Part shown: piece after piece, positions 26,475 through 34,754 of the stretch | Numbering within the stretch: the stretch's first letter is position 1 | Layout: each line of letters begins with the position of its first letter | NCBI GenBank assembly: GCA_947490615.1 | Contig: CANLHK010000015.1 | Location: 1 to 52,529, forward strand | Source of the DNA: Planctomycetaceae bacterium | GTDB taxonomy: Bacteria > Planctomycetota > Phycisphaerae > Phycisphaerales > SM1A02 | Length of the DNA: 52,529 nt | Direction: 5' to 3' | The notes under the pieces: generated by a model | What the model saw: the letters and a program-made list of their open reading frames with translations, nothing else | Told to the model about the DNA's origin: nothing | Databases searched by the model: none | Made by a program: the position numbers and the translations under genes

Positions 26475-27409
26475 GCGGCGTGGTCTTTCATGTCGGACTT
26501 CCCAAGACTGGCACGACGACGCTGCAGAAGGCAGTGTTTCCTGCGCTGTCAGGCGTCGCCTATGCGGGCAAGCGCATCCCCGGATACGGCTTCGCCACGC
26601 AGGAACTTGGCGCCGCGCTCTCGTCGGTGATCTCCGCCGACAGCGCGCTCGTTGATCCAGTTCCCGCGCTGCGCGAGGCGATCGAGCGACTGCGCGCTCC
26701 CTGCGGAGTCAGCACGCTCGTGGTGTCGACTGAGTCCTTGGCGCATCCTGCCGCGCGCGATCTTGGATTGGTTGCAGCGCGCTTAGCCGCAGCGGTTCCT
26801 GATGCGCGCATCCTGATCACGCTGCGCGCCCAGGAGTCGCTCGTGCTGAGTTGGTATCGCTCGCACGGACGCTTTGCGCAATACCTGTTCACCCACAAGA
26901 GTGAGTCGGAGCGCCTCGACGGTTCGCTGACGCAACGCGCGTGGTGGGATCTCGTCGCGCGTGAGCCGCGGGCGGGGCTCTTGGCGATGCTCGACTATGA
27001 CCGTCTGGTCGAGTGCTACACGCAACGCTTCGCGCGCGGCGTCACACTGCTGCCGCTCGAGCTCCTCTCGACGGATTCGAAGGAGTATGCAGCGCGACTC
27101 GCGGCCGTGCTCGAGGTTGCGCCCTCGGAGTGTGCGGCGCGCTTAACCAACGCCCATGAGAATCGCGGGCTCTCGGCGCGCGAGGTGTTTGCGGGTCGAC
27201 TGCTCGGGCGCTTCGGCGTCCGCGCGAACTTTCTCGAACACCGCGAGCGCGGCGCCGTTCGTCGTTGGCTTGCGGGAGGCCCTGCCGCCGACGCGGAGCT
27301 CGATCCAACGATTGCCGCGCGCGTGCGTGCGGAGTGCGCTGCGGGCAATGCGCGGCTTGCTGCGCGAAGCGGTCTCCCGTTGGCTGCGCTCGGTTACACC
27401 TGCGCGTGA
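26471..27409 (+). CDS. Sulfotransferase-like protein
   Basis: A 312-residue protein starting MSGVVFHVGLPKTGTTTLQ. The P-K-T-G-T-T-T loop at residues 9-17 is the 5'-phosphosulfate-binding loop of PAPS-dependent sulfotransferases; a later VVSTESLAHP stretch may be the 3'-phosphate-binding region. It would transfer sulfate to a hydroxyl group, perhaps on the polysaccharide. The ATG overlaps the wzt stop by 4 bp (ATGA), so it is coupled to export. It could instead be a degenerate P-loop protein with another substrate, since only the first motif is strong. No sulfate-activation genes are in the window. Confidence 0.75.
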   Translation: MSGVVFHVGLPKTGTTTLQKAVFPALSGVAYAGKRIPGYGFATQELGAALSSVISADSALVDPVPALREAIERLRAPCGVSTLVVSTESLAHPAARDLGLVAARLAAAVPDARILITLRAQESLVLSWYRSHGRFAQYLFTHKSESERLDGSLTQRAWWDLVAREPRAGLLAMLDYDRLVECYTQRFARGVTLLPLELLSTDSKEYAARLAAVLEVAPSECAARLTNAHENRGLSAREVFAGRLLGRFGVRANFLEHRERGAVRRWLAGGPAADAELDPTIAARVRAECAAGNARLAARSGLPLAALGYTCA

Positions 27410-27423
27410 TACTCTCGCGCCCT

Positions 27424-28437
27424 GTGCAGACTGTGAACCTCGTGAAATCCGTGACCACCACCGTGACCACCACCGTGCCCGCACTTCCACGCAATCCGCA
27501 CTTCGATGATGGTCGCGTGGTGTGGAGCGACGAGTTCGCGGGGCAGTACCAGCCCGTCGCCTACGACCAACAGTTTGATGACCAGTGGCGGCTCTTTCTT
27601 GAGCGCAAGACGGGCTTCTGCGATCACACGGGCGTTGAGACCAGCGACGAGTACATCGACGATCGCATCCTCGAACTCACGGGCGTGCGCGATGTTCTCT
27701 GGCGCAAGAAGTGGGGGAGCGTGTTGGCGCCGTTGCTTGCGCGACTCTCGGGTCGCCTTGCGCGACAGGAGCGACGCGGCGTGGGCGGTCGTCTTTGGCT
27801 CGAGCCGAAGTTTCCCGTCGACTTCTTTCAGAACAAGCGTTGCCTTGACGCTGGATGTGGCGCAGGTCGTTGGACCAAGACGCTCGCGTCTCTTGGCGCG
27901 CGCATGAAGTCGATCGATGTTTCCCGCCACGGTCTTGAGTCGACCAAGCGCTTCAACAACGATGTCGAGAAGTGCAGCATCTTCGAACTTCCCACGCGAG
28001 CCGAGTTTCAGCGCGCCTTCGACTTCACGCTCTGTTGGGGTGTCGTCATGTGCACCCACGATCCTCGCGCTGCGTTTGACGCTGTGGCTGCCACGGTGAA
28101 GCCTGGCGGCTCGCTCTACTTGATGGTCTACGCGCCGACCTACCACACTTCTCCTCAAGTGTTGGAGTGGCGCGCGCGTTACCACCGCGAGTGCAGAACC
28201 TTCGAAGAGAAGTTGCAGTTCGCCTACTCGGTGGCGGATCGCCCCGAGAACGCGATCAACTTGCTCGACATGCTGAACACCTTCTACAACTGGACGATTC
28301 CGCGCGCCGTCTGCGCCGAGTGGTTCCGAGTCAACGGCTTTGACGAAGTGGTACTGCTCAACCGAAACGAGCCCAATGCGTGCGGACTGCACATGCTCGG
28401 GCGACGCGCACCCGCGGCCGTGAGCACTCACGCATAG
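27424..28437 (+). CDS. Class I SAM-dependent methyltransferase
   Basis: A 337-residue protein with the SAM loop LDAGCGAGRWTKTL, preceded by about 135 residues with the pattern seen in methyltransferases of surface-glycan loci, and motif IV FDFTLCWGVVMCTHDP. No ATG starts the frame near the homology. GTG at 27424 is chosen, with GTG alternatives at 27433, 27442 and 27451; TACTCT at 27410-27415 ends 8 nt before 27424. Two copies of GTGACCACCACC follow and encode a short Thr/Val repeat. Its last 10 nt overlap the convergent glycosyltransferase gene. Methylation of a sugar hydroxyl is likely, but the acceptor is unknown. Confidence 0.85.
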   Translation: MQTVNLVKSVTTTVTTTVPALPRNPHFDDGRVVWSDEFAGQYQPVAYDQQFDDQWRLFLERKTGFCDHTGVETSDEYIDDRILELTGVRDVLWRKKWGSVLAPLLARLSGRLARQERRGVGGRLWLEPKFPVDFFQNKRCLDAGCGAGRWTKTLASLGARMKSIDVSRHGLESTKRFNNDVEKCSIFELPTRAEFQRAFDFTLCWGVVMCTHDPRAAFDAVAATVKPGGSLYLMVYAPTYHTSPQVLEWRARYHRECRTFEEKLQFAYSVADRPENAINLLDMLNTFYNWTIPRAVCAEWFRVNGFDEVVLLNRNEPNACGLHMLGRRAPAAVSTHA

Positions 28438-29855
28438 AGCGCGTGCGTCGAACGCACCACGGCGTCGAGCCCGAAGCGATCGGTCGCAAACGCGCGCGCC
28501 TCGGCGGAAAACTTCGCATGTAAGGAGTCGTCGCGCAGTAAGCGCACGAGACTGTCGGCCATCGCGCTGACGGCACCAATGGGATGGAGAAACCCCGTGG
28601 CGCCGTCGACAAAGGTCTCGGGTGCGCCGCCCGCATCGGTCGCCACCACAGGGCAACCGAGAAACTGCGCCTCAATCAGCACATTGGGGAGCCCCTCGAC
28701 GCGCGAGCAGAGAAGCGTCGCCTGCGCTGCTGCAAAGAGCGTCGCCACATCGCTGCGGCGTCCCAACAGTTGGAAGGACGCGCCGAGATCCTCCGTCGCC
28801 CGAGCGAGTTCTTCGCGCATCGGTCCATCACCAGCGATGACAAAGAGCGTGTCGGGAAGTTCGCGCAACACCCGACGCGCGATGTGCGCGAAGTGGTGCG
28901 GCATCTTCTCGTCGCCGATACGAAAGACTCCAACGACCAACCGTCGACCCGTGGCGCCGAGTTCCGTGCGCAGCCGAGCCACGCTGACTGCATCGGTCGC
29001 GGCGAACTGCGCAGGATCAAGCCCGTTGTGTACGACCTCGATGCGTGAGCTCTCCACGCCCATCCATTGCGCGTAGTCGAGCGCTCCCATCTTCGAGTTC
29101 GCAGCGATGCGCACGCGCAGACTCGTCGCGAGTGCTTGGTACCAAGGCAACATCCACGGGCGATGCCACGCGGGGAAGTGTGGTGGGGAAAGCGATCGCA
29201 GCGAGAGAATGACCCGCGGCGCGCCTGCCGCCAATCCCGCTATGCCGCCGACAATGTTGGTGTGGTCGAGCCACGCGTGCACGATGTCGGCATCGGCTGC
29301 GAGGATTTCACCCGCGCACTCCATCGCTTCGATGCCGAGTTCAGGTGGGATTGCCAGCAGTCGCGAGCGCAGCGCCGCGTCGGTGCGAACTCTGGTGAGC
29401 GCCGTGGAAGACGCCGCATCGCCCAGTGCGCGCACCGAAACGCCAGCAGCTTCGAGGACTGGTCGAAAGTGCGCGGCCTCACCGACAGAGGGACTGAAGG
29501 TGACGACGGAGTGTGTCGCAAGGCCGCGCGCGTGCGCTGCGGCAACATAGGTGGCCAATTGTCGCTCCGCACCACCAGCGGCGAGGCTTCCGATGATGTG
29601 GACGACGCGTGGCTTGGTCGGTGCGGGACGCGAGGAATCAGCGACTGCGGTGTCGATGTGCCTGATCGCTTCCATCGCGGGTCGTTCAACGCGCGCGGGA
29701 TACATCGTTCGGTCGTACGCCGCGACCGCTGCAGGTCCAGCAAACTTGGCAAGTCGATGACCGATGCCGCGCAAGGCGTGCGCTGCGGGAGAACGGTCCT
29801 GCACGATCGCTTCCGAGTACGGTGGAACGATCGCGCGTGTCGAATCAGCGCTCAT
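28428..29855 (-). CDS. GT4-family glycosyltransferase
   Basis: A 475-residue glycosyltransferase. After an N-terminal extension of about 80 residues, the GT4 acceptor motif appears as VVHIIGSLAAGGAERQL, then VLLSRVEGLPNVLIEAQFLG-like donor-binding sequence (CSRVEGLPNVLIEAQFLGCP) and VVATDAGGAPE. It is a close paralogue of the adjacent gene at 29852-31333, with the same extension and motif order. The ATG at 29855 overlaps the upstream stop by 4 bp (ATGA), so the two are coupled. Together they may add consecutive similar linkages. The 3' end overlaps the convergent methyltransferase gene by 10 nt. Confidence 0.9.
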   Translation of the reverse strand: MSADSTRAIVPPYSEAIVQDRSPAAHALRGIGHRLAKFAGPAAVAAYDRTMYPARVERPAMEAIRHIDTAVADSSRPAPTKPRVVHIIGSLAAGGAERQLATYVAAAHARGLATHSVVTFSPSVGEAAHFRPVLEAAGVSVRALGDAASSTALTRVRTDAALRSRLLAIPPELGIEAMECAGEILAADADIVHAWLDHTNIVGGIAGLAAGAPRVILSLRSLSPPHFPAWHRPWMLPWYQALATSLRVRIAANSKMGALDYAQWMGVESSRIEVVHNGLDPAQFAATDAVSVARLRTELGATGRRLVVGVFRIGDEKMPHHFAHIARRVLRELPDTLFVIAGDGPMREELARATEDLGASFQLLGRRSDVATLFAAAQATLLCSRVEGLPNVLIEAQFLGCPVVATDAGGAPETFVDGATGFLHPIGAVSAMADSLVRLLRDDSLHAKFSAEARAFATDRFGLDAVVRSTHALYA

Positions 29856-31333
29856 CGACGACCACCGTGGGCCGCGGGATAGCACGCCAGCGATTCGGCC
29901 ACCATGCGATCGAGCCCGAAGCGCTCCGCGACAAAGGCACGCGCACGCAGGGACATCCGTGCTCGCAGCGTGTCGTCGTTCAAGAGTTCGAGGGTGCGCT
30001 GCGCGAGGAGTGCGGTATCTCCAACGGGGCAGAGGTAACCGCTCGCGCCATCGTCCACGGCATCAACAGTTCCACCGCCACGCGTCGCGACGACAGGGCA
30101 ACCGAGTGCTTGCGCTTCAAGCAGCGCATTGGGCGTTCCCTCTTTGCGTGATGCGTGCACCACAACCTCGGCGATCGAGAGGAGCGCAGCGACATCGTTG
30201 CGACGACCGAGGAGTCGAAACCGCGTGGGATCAATCGACGCAGCATGCGCTTCGAGTGCCGCGCGCATCGGCCCATCACCCGCGACCAACACGCACGCGT
30301 CTTCACGCGCGCGCAAGATTTCCTTCGCGGCCTGTGCGAAGTCCATCGGCTCTTTCTCTTCAGCGATGCGAAACACCCCAAGGACGAGGCGTCGCCCGTC
30401 CAACCCAAGTTCGGCGCGCAGCGTGTGCAGCGCGCCCTCATCGGGGACTTGCATCGCGCGAGGATCGAATCCGTTGGGGATGATCGTGAAGCGATCACGG
30501 GAAACGCCCATCCATTGGGCGTAGTCCTCGGCGCCGACGCGAGAGTTGCCGATGAACCGCACGCGTGGCGATGTTGCGAGCCGTTGGTACCACGCGCGGA
30601 AGTAGGGCGCGTCGATCATGGGAAAGTTCGACGGGTTCACATTGCGCGTCGAGAGGACGATGTGCGGCACGCCTGCGAGAAGCGCCGCAATCGCACTCCA
30701 GATGTTGGCGTGGTCGAGCCATGCATGGACGACATCAGGTCGGAGCCGCAAGAACTCGCCTGTGAGTTCAGTCACCCACGGGCGGTAGCGCGGGTCGACT
30801 TGCGTCAAGCGCTTCTGGAGCGCGCGATCGTTGCGCAACGCTTGAATCGCCTGTGGATCGTGCGTTGCACCAGCCACTTCGACGGTCACGCCGCCTTCCA
30901 AGGCAAGCGGCAGGTAGTGCGCTGAGGCGCCAACCAGTGGATTGGTCAGCAGGATGCGCGCTTCAGCTTTTCCGCTGCGAACAGTTTCGCGCGCGAGGTA
31001 GACGAGTTGCCGCTCCGCACCGCCTGCGGCGAGCGATCCGATCACATGCACGACGCGGAGTTGTGCGCGCGGCGGGTTGGTGACGACAGGAATCGTGAAG
31101 AGTTCCTGCGCGAGGCCATCGTCGTCCTGCATGGCCGCCGTCGCCGTCCAAAAACGCTGGCGAAACTGCTGGAGAGTTTGGGCGCGAACACCGAGGACGC
31201 CGAGCGCGCGGGTCGAGCCGATCCATGCGGCACGGCCAAGAAGGTGCGGCGCGCGCTGCCACTTCATCGGCGAGAAGACCCTCGATCCGTGGGGCATGCG
31301 GAGCTTGTCAAGTTCGTCCGAGTAGCAACCCAT
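29852..31333 (-). CDS. GT4-family glycosyltransferase, paralogue of the adjacent downstream gene
   Basis: A 493-residue protein with VVHVIGSLAAGGAERQLVYL, HASRKEGTPNALLEAQALGC and VVATRGGGTVDAVDDG, the usual GT4 order. The N-terminal extension (about 110 residues) is Arg/Trp-rich and without recognised motifs. The start is uncertain: ATG at 31333 (MGCYS) is used because it clears the divergent methyltransferase gene at 31390, but ATGs at 31297 or 31267 are also possible. The 56 bp between the divergent starts must contain promoters for both. Tandem duplication explains its similarity to the next gene. Confidence 0.88.
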   Translation of the reverse strand: MGCYSDELDKLRMPHGSRVFSPMKWQRAPHLLGRAAWIGSTRALGVLGVRAQTLQQFRQRFWTATAAMQDDDGLAQELFTIPVVTNPPRAQLRVVHVIGSLAAGGAERQLVYLARETVRSGKAEARILLTNPLVGASAHYLPLALEGGVTVEVAGATHDPQAIQALRNDRALQKRLTQVDPRYRPWVTELTGEFLRLRPDVVHAWLDHANIWSAIAALLAGVPHIVLSTRNVNPSNFPMIDAPYFRAWYQRLATSPRVRFIGNSRVGAEDYAQWMGVSRDRFTIIPNGFDPRAMQVPDEGALHTLRAELGLDGRRLVLGVFRIAEEKEPMDFAQAAKEILRAREDACVLVAGDGPMRAALEAHAASIDPTRFRLLGRRNDVAALLSIAEVVVHASRKEGTPNALLEAQALGCPVVATRGGGTVDAVDDGASGYLCPVGDTALLAQRTLELLNDDTLRARMSLRARAFVAERFGLDRMVAESLACYPAAHGGRR

Positions 31334-31389
31334 GGAGGAGACCCGCGACGGACGAGTGGGTTTGTCCGCGCACGCTAGACTGAATCGCG

Positions 31390-32934
31390 ATGCTAGCAGG
31401 TCCCGCGCACAATCGCCGCATCGAAGAGGTGCTTGAGGCATTCGAGTCGCTTGGTTTCCCGCGTTCCGTCGTCACACAATGGTCAGTGCCCGCGCGTGAC
31501 GCGTGTGATCTCGCTGACGCACTTCCCGCGCAGCTCGGCGCGCGTGTCCTCGAGATCGGCACCTTTGTCGGAACCAGCGCGCTCTTCATGTTGCTGACGC
31601 GGCCTGACCTCGAAGTGCACACGGTTGATCCAAACTTTCCACTCGAGATCGAGTTTGACGCGATGCACTGCGGCTTCCGCAGCGCTGACCTCACGACGCG
31701 CACGCAAGAAGTCGCGGCGCGTGCTGCGGAACTTCTCGGTGTGCGAGCGCGGTTGCACCTGCACCAAGGTGGGTTCGCGACCGAAGCGACCTTCGCGGGA
31801 GAGAACGCGCGCGCCGTGGCCATCGGCGAAGCGGTCATCGCGCAGCATGGGCCGTTTGACGCGGTGTTTCTCGATGGACTGCACTTCGAAGAGGCGGTGC
31901 TCGCGGATCTTCGCCTTGCTGCGACCGCGGTGCGTGAGGGCGCGCCGATTCTGTTGCACGACACGATCGGCTACTGGGGATCGTGCGTGCGCCGCGCGGT
32001 GTGTCGCTTTCTTGAAGAGCGTCCCGCGTTCAGTTTCTCGCACGCTCCCTACGCAGACCTGTACCGCAGCATCGGGCGGCTCACGACACGGCCTGCAGAG
32101 AGTGACGCGGTCGCGCTGCGCGCCGAGCGTTCCTACGGCGCGGCATTGCCAAACTTCTACGAGTACACGGCGCGCGCGCTCACGGAGACCTTTGGACCGC
32201 TTGAAGCTCAGGCGCACGATGAGTTCTCTGCACCATTGGTCGCACGGCTCCACACCAAGGATGGTGGTGCGCGCTGCGCCGTCCTGCTCGGCACACTCGA
32301 CGAGCTGATGCCCGACGCCTCGCATGCGAAGCTCGTGGCCGTCGCCTCCTCAGCCGATGTCCTTGTGTTGGGATTGACGCCGCCTGGCGAGGCGCACGCT
32401 GCAGGAACTTGGTCGCGACCGTTGGCCGCGCGCGTGGCAGCGATCGAAGCGCTGGGCTTCGACGCGTTTGATGTCGTCGCGCCGTTTCTCGAACCGTTTT
32501 CATACGCACTCGGAAGTGGATGTGTCCTGCCGTGCAGCACCACCTTTCTCAGCACCACACTGGTGGCAGTGCGCCGAGGAACTCGCGCGTGGCAACAGTG
32601 TGCGTCGCGCGACCAAGTGCGAATCACCGACGCGCGTCGCTTGGAAGATGCTCGCACGCAACGCGTGCATGATCGCGCCATGCTCGGGCGATTTCGCGCC
32701 GACCTTGCGGCGTCGTCCGACAGTCTCGCCCAGTGTGACGCGCTGCTGCAGCGCACCAACGCTGATGCGACGGCGTTGCGTTCAGCGCTCGAACTCGCGC
32801 AGCGCGACGGTCCACTCTTGCGTGAACGCGAAGAGCAGTTGGCCAGCGTCTCTTCGCGGCTTCAACACATGCTGGACTGGCGTGTCCACCTCGGTCGCCA
32901 CCACTTCTGGCGGCGTCTTGGTGCACGACTCTGA
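31390..32934 (+). CDS. SAM-dependent methyltransferase with C-terminal coiled coil
   Basis: A 514-residue protein. Residues about 1-210 are a class I methyltransferase of the Methyltransf_24 type: LEIGTFVGTSALFML (motif I), VHTVDPNFPLE, then FDAVFLDGLHFEEAV and ILLHDTIGYWGS. Residues about 215-400 form a second alpha/beta region of unknown role. Residues about 410-500 have heptad-like hydrophobic spacing with many charged residues (RADLAASSDSLAQCDALLQ, LREREEQLASVSSRLQHML), a predicted coiled coil. TAGACT (31376-31381) ends 8 nt before the ATG. A methyltransferase joined to a coiled coil in a Wzm/Wzt locus recalls WbdD, which caps O-antigen and sets its length; that comparison is architectural, not based on sequence identity. 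Confidence 0.85.
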   Translation: MLAGPAHNRRIEEVLEAFESLGFPRSVVTQWSVPARDACDLADALPAQLGARVLEIGTFVGTSALFMLLTRPDLEVHTVDPNFPLEIEFDAMHCGFRSADLTTRTQEVAARAAELLGVRARLHLHQGGFATEATFAGENARAVAIGEAVIAQHGPFDAVFLDGLHFEEAVLADLRLAATAVREGAPILLHDTIGYWGSCVRRAVCRFLEERPAFSFSHAPYADLYRSIGRLTTRPAESDAVALRAERSYGAALPNFYEYTARALTETFGPLEAQAHDEFSAPLVARLHTKDGGARCAVLLGTLDELMPDASHAKLVAVASSADVLVLGLTPPGEAHAAGTWSRPLAARVAAIEALGFDAFDVVAPFLEPFSYALGSGCVLPCSTTFLSTTLVAVRRGTRAWQQCASRDQVRITDARRLEDARTQRVHDRAMLGRFRADLAASSDSLAQCDALLQRTNADATALRSALELAQRDGPLLREREEQLASVSSRLQHMLDWRVHLGRHHFWRRLGARL

Positions 32935-32947
32935 GTGATGACGAGAC

Positions 32948-34507
32948 TCAGGGAACGACGACCGACCACTGGGTGTGGGCGTTGCGGATGAATCCGCCGT
33001 TGGTCTTGCTGAGCCCGTTCATGATCCAGCCGTTCATGTCGCCGTTGGCGGTGTTGCGCCAGAGCAGATCCGACTTGCCATCGTTGTTCACATCGCGCAC
33101 CGCTTCGATGCGCCACGAGAGCGCAATGCCTTGGTGCATGACGCCACCCGACGCGCGCATGGTTCCATCCATGAGCCAGCCCGTCACGATGCCGAGCGTC
33201 TGGTGACGCCACACGATGTCGGCTTTGCCATCGCCCGAGAGGTCCGCAACGCCAGCGACCATCCAACTTGACGCCACGGCGCCCGCGACATTCGTGACGG
33301 CACTTTGCTCGAGGATCTGAAGGCCATCCATCAGCCACACGCTCATGACGCCGCTTGACGCGCGCCACAGAATGTCCTGCATGCCATCGCCGTTGAAGTC
33401 GGCGATCGCTTCGCAGACGCGACCGCTGGCGTTTCCGATCGTTCCCTCGCTCATGCGCACGAATCCCTGCATGAGCCAGCCAGTGACTTCGCCTGTGGAG
33501 CTGCTGCGAAAGAGCAGATCGCCGCAGCCGTCACCCGAAAGATCACCGATGCCAAGGCACTGGTTGCTTGCGGGGAGTCCGACGGAGAGCGGTGCTTCTT
33601 CGACAATCTCAACGCCGTCGGTGAACCACGCCTGCATGCGACCTTGTGCGTCGCGCCAGACGATGTCGGTCGAGGCGTTGCCGTCGAGATCACCGAGTCC
33701 TGCGACGGTGTAGCCGACGGGAACAGCATCAGGAAGCACCGCGCCGTACTTGCGGCCGAGTCCCTCCATCAACCACATGGCGACTTGGCGCGAAACAGGG
33801 TTGTAGAAGACGATGTCCGAGTTGCCGTCGTCATCGAGACGATCGACGACATACGGAGTGGCAGCGCCCGTGGGGTAACGCATGTCGCGCGCTTGCGAGG
33901 CAAAGGCGACTGCGCCATCGCGGGCGTAGCCGAGTGTCGCGTCGAAGTTGAGTTGGAGTCCCGCTTGGAAACTCTCTTCGGTTACGACGAACACGCCAAG
34001 CAGAACCTTGAGGTCGCTTCCCGCGGTGCCATAGCCATTGGTCGGCGGCATGTTGTACCAACCCGCTCCGTCGCCAATCGCGCTGGCGCTGGTGAACTTC
34101 GCGTCGACGAACGAGGGGTCTTCCAGCGTGCCATTGAACATGTCGCCTTGCTCAGCACCAATCGTGACATAGGTGTCGTAGCGCCACGCCTCTCCTGGCG
34201 GAAGAAAGCCCAGCGGGAGAAAGCTCGCGGGGATCTCATCGTCGACGCTGTCGGCCTGGAAGAACACGGGGACAGGCTCACTCACCACTGGATTGGAGAG
34301 CGACGCAGCGACATTGAAGACGGTGAGGATGCGATCGAGTGGATTGTCGAAGGTCGCGTAGACCTCGACCACGTGGTAGGTGTGCAACTCACCAGCAACG
34401 ACATACCGAGCGCTCCCAAAGCCCGTGAATTCAGCCACGGCGGTGGACGCGGGCAGGGCGATGAGCGAGAGCAACGAAAGCGCGGCGCGAGTACGAGTCG
34501 ACATCAT
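32948..34507 (-). CDS. Secreted protein with six VCBS/FG-GAP-type repeats (paralogue 1)
   Basis: A 519-residue protein with a Sec signal (hydrophobic LSLLSLIALPASTAVA). Residues about 25-235 form an unrecognised beta-rich domain starting FTGFGSARYVV. The rest is six repeats of about 48 residues with the pattern GDL-x-GDG-x-x-DI-x-WR-N-x6-W-x-M-x-G, ending WNGW-type GDMNGWIMNGLSKTNGGF. Asp-rich loops suggest calcium binding in a beta-propeller-like fold. The start is ATG at 34507; an ATG at 34504 follows directly, and the longer frame upstream lacks a signal. It is the last of four same-strand paralogues. There is no intrinsic terminator, and 13 bp separate it from the convergent methyltransferase gene. 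Confidence 0.85.
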   Translation of the reverse strand: MMSTRTRAALSLLSLIALPASTAVAEFTGFGSARYVVAGELHTYHVVEVYATFDNPLDRILTVFNVAASLSNPVVSEPVPVFFQADSVDDEIPASFLPLGFLPPGEAWRYDTYVTIGAEQGDMFNGTLEDPSFVDAKFTSASAIGDGAGWYNMPPTNGYGTAGSDLKVLLGVFVVTEESFQAGLQLNFDATLGYARDGAVAFASQARDMRYPTGAATPYVVDRLDDDGNSDIVFYNPVSRQVAMWLMEGLGRKYGAVLPDAVPVGYTVAGLGDLDGNASTDIVWRDAQGRMQAWFTDGVEIVEEAPLSVGLPASNQCLGIGDLSGDGCGDLLFRSSSTGEVTGWLMQGFVRMSEGTIGNASGRVCEAIADFNGDGMQDILWRASSGVMSVWLMDGLQILEQSAVTNVAGAVASSWMVAGVADLSGDGKADIVWRHQTLGIVTGWLMDGTMRASGGVMHQGIALSWRIEAVRDVNNDGKSDLLWRNTANGDMNGWIMNGLSKTNGGFIRNAHTQWSVVVP

Positions 34508-34684
34508 GATGGGCATCCAGCGCGCCAAGCGGACGCAAGGCGCGAGAATGGATCGGCCCATCGCGGAGGCCGTTTGATCGCGAGATCGCGGATGCCACTC
34601 AAATCGCGGGGTGGCAACGGGCGTTCGGGGTGTTTGATCTATGCGGGCGAGCCCGATAGCGCGACGCAGCAGCAACAGGAGCGC

Positions 34685-34726
34685 TGACGAAAACGAAACG
34701 GGCGTCGCCGTGTGGCGACGCCCGTT
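34685..34726 (-). terminator. Intrinsic terminator downstream of paralogue 2
   Basis: A 13-bp stem (34697-34709 with 34714-34726) around a GTGT loop (ACAC on the minus strand), followed on the minus strand by a T-rich TTTCGTTTTCG tail. Confidence 0.85.
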
Positions 34727-34754
34727 GGATGTGTCGTGCTGTTTCCGCGATCGC

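Noticed and set aside
32931-32950. Small inverted repeat CTGAGT/ACTCAG between convergent genes as a terminator
   Set aside because: Only a 6-bp, AT-containing stem with a 8-nt loop and no T tract on either strand.
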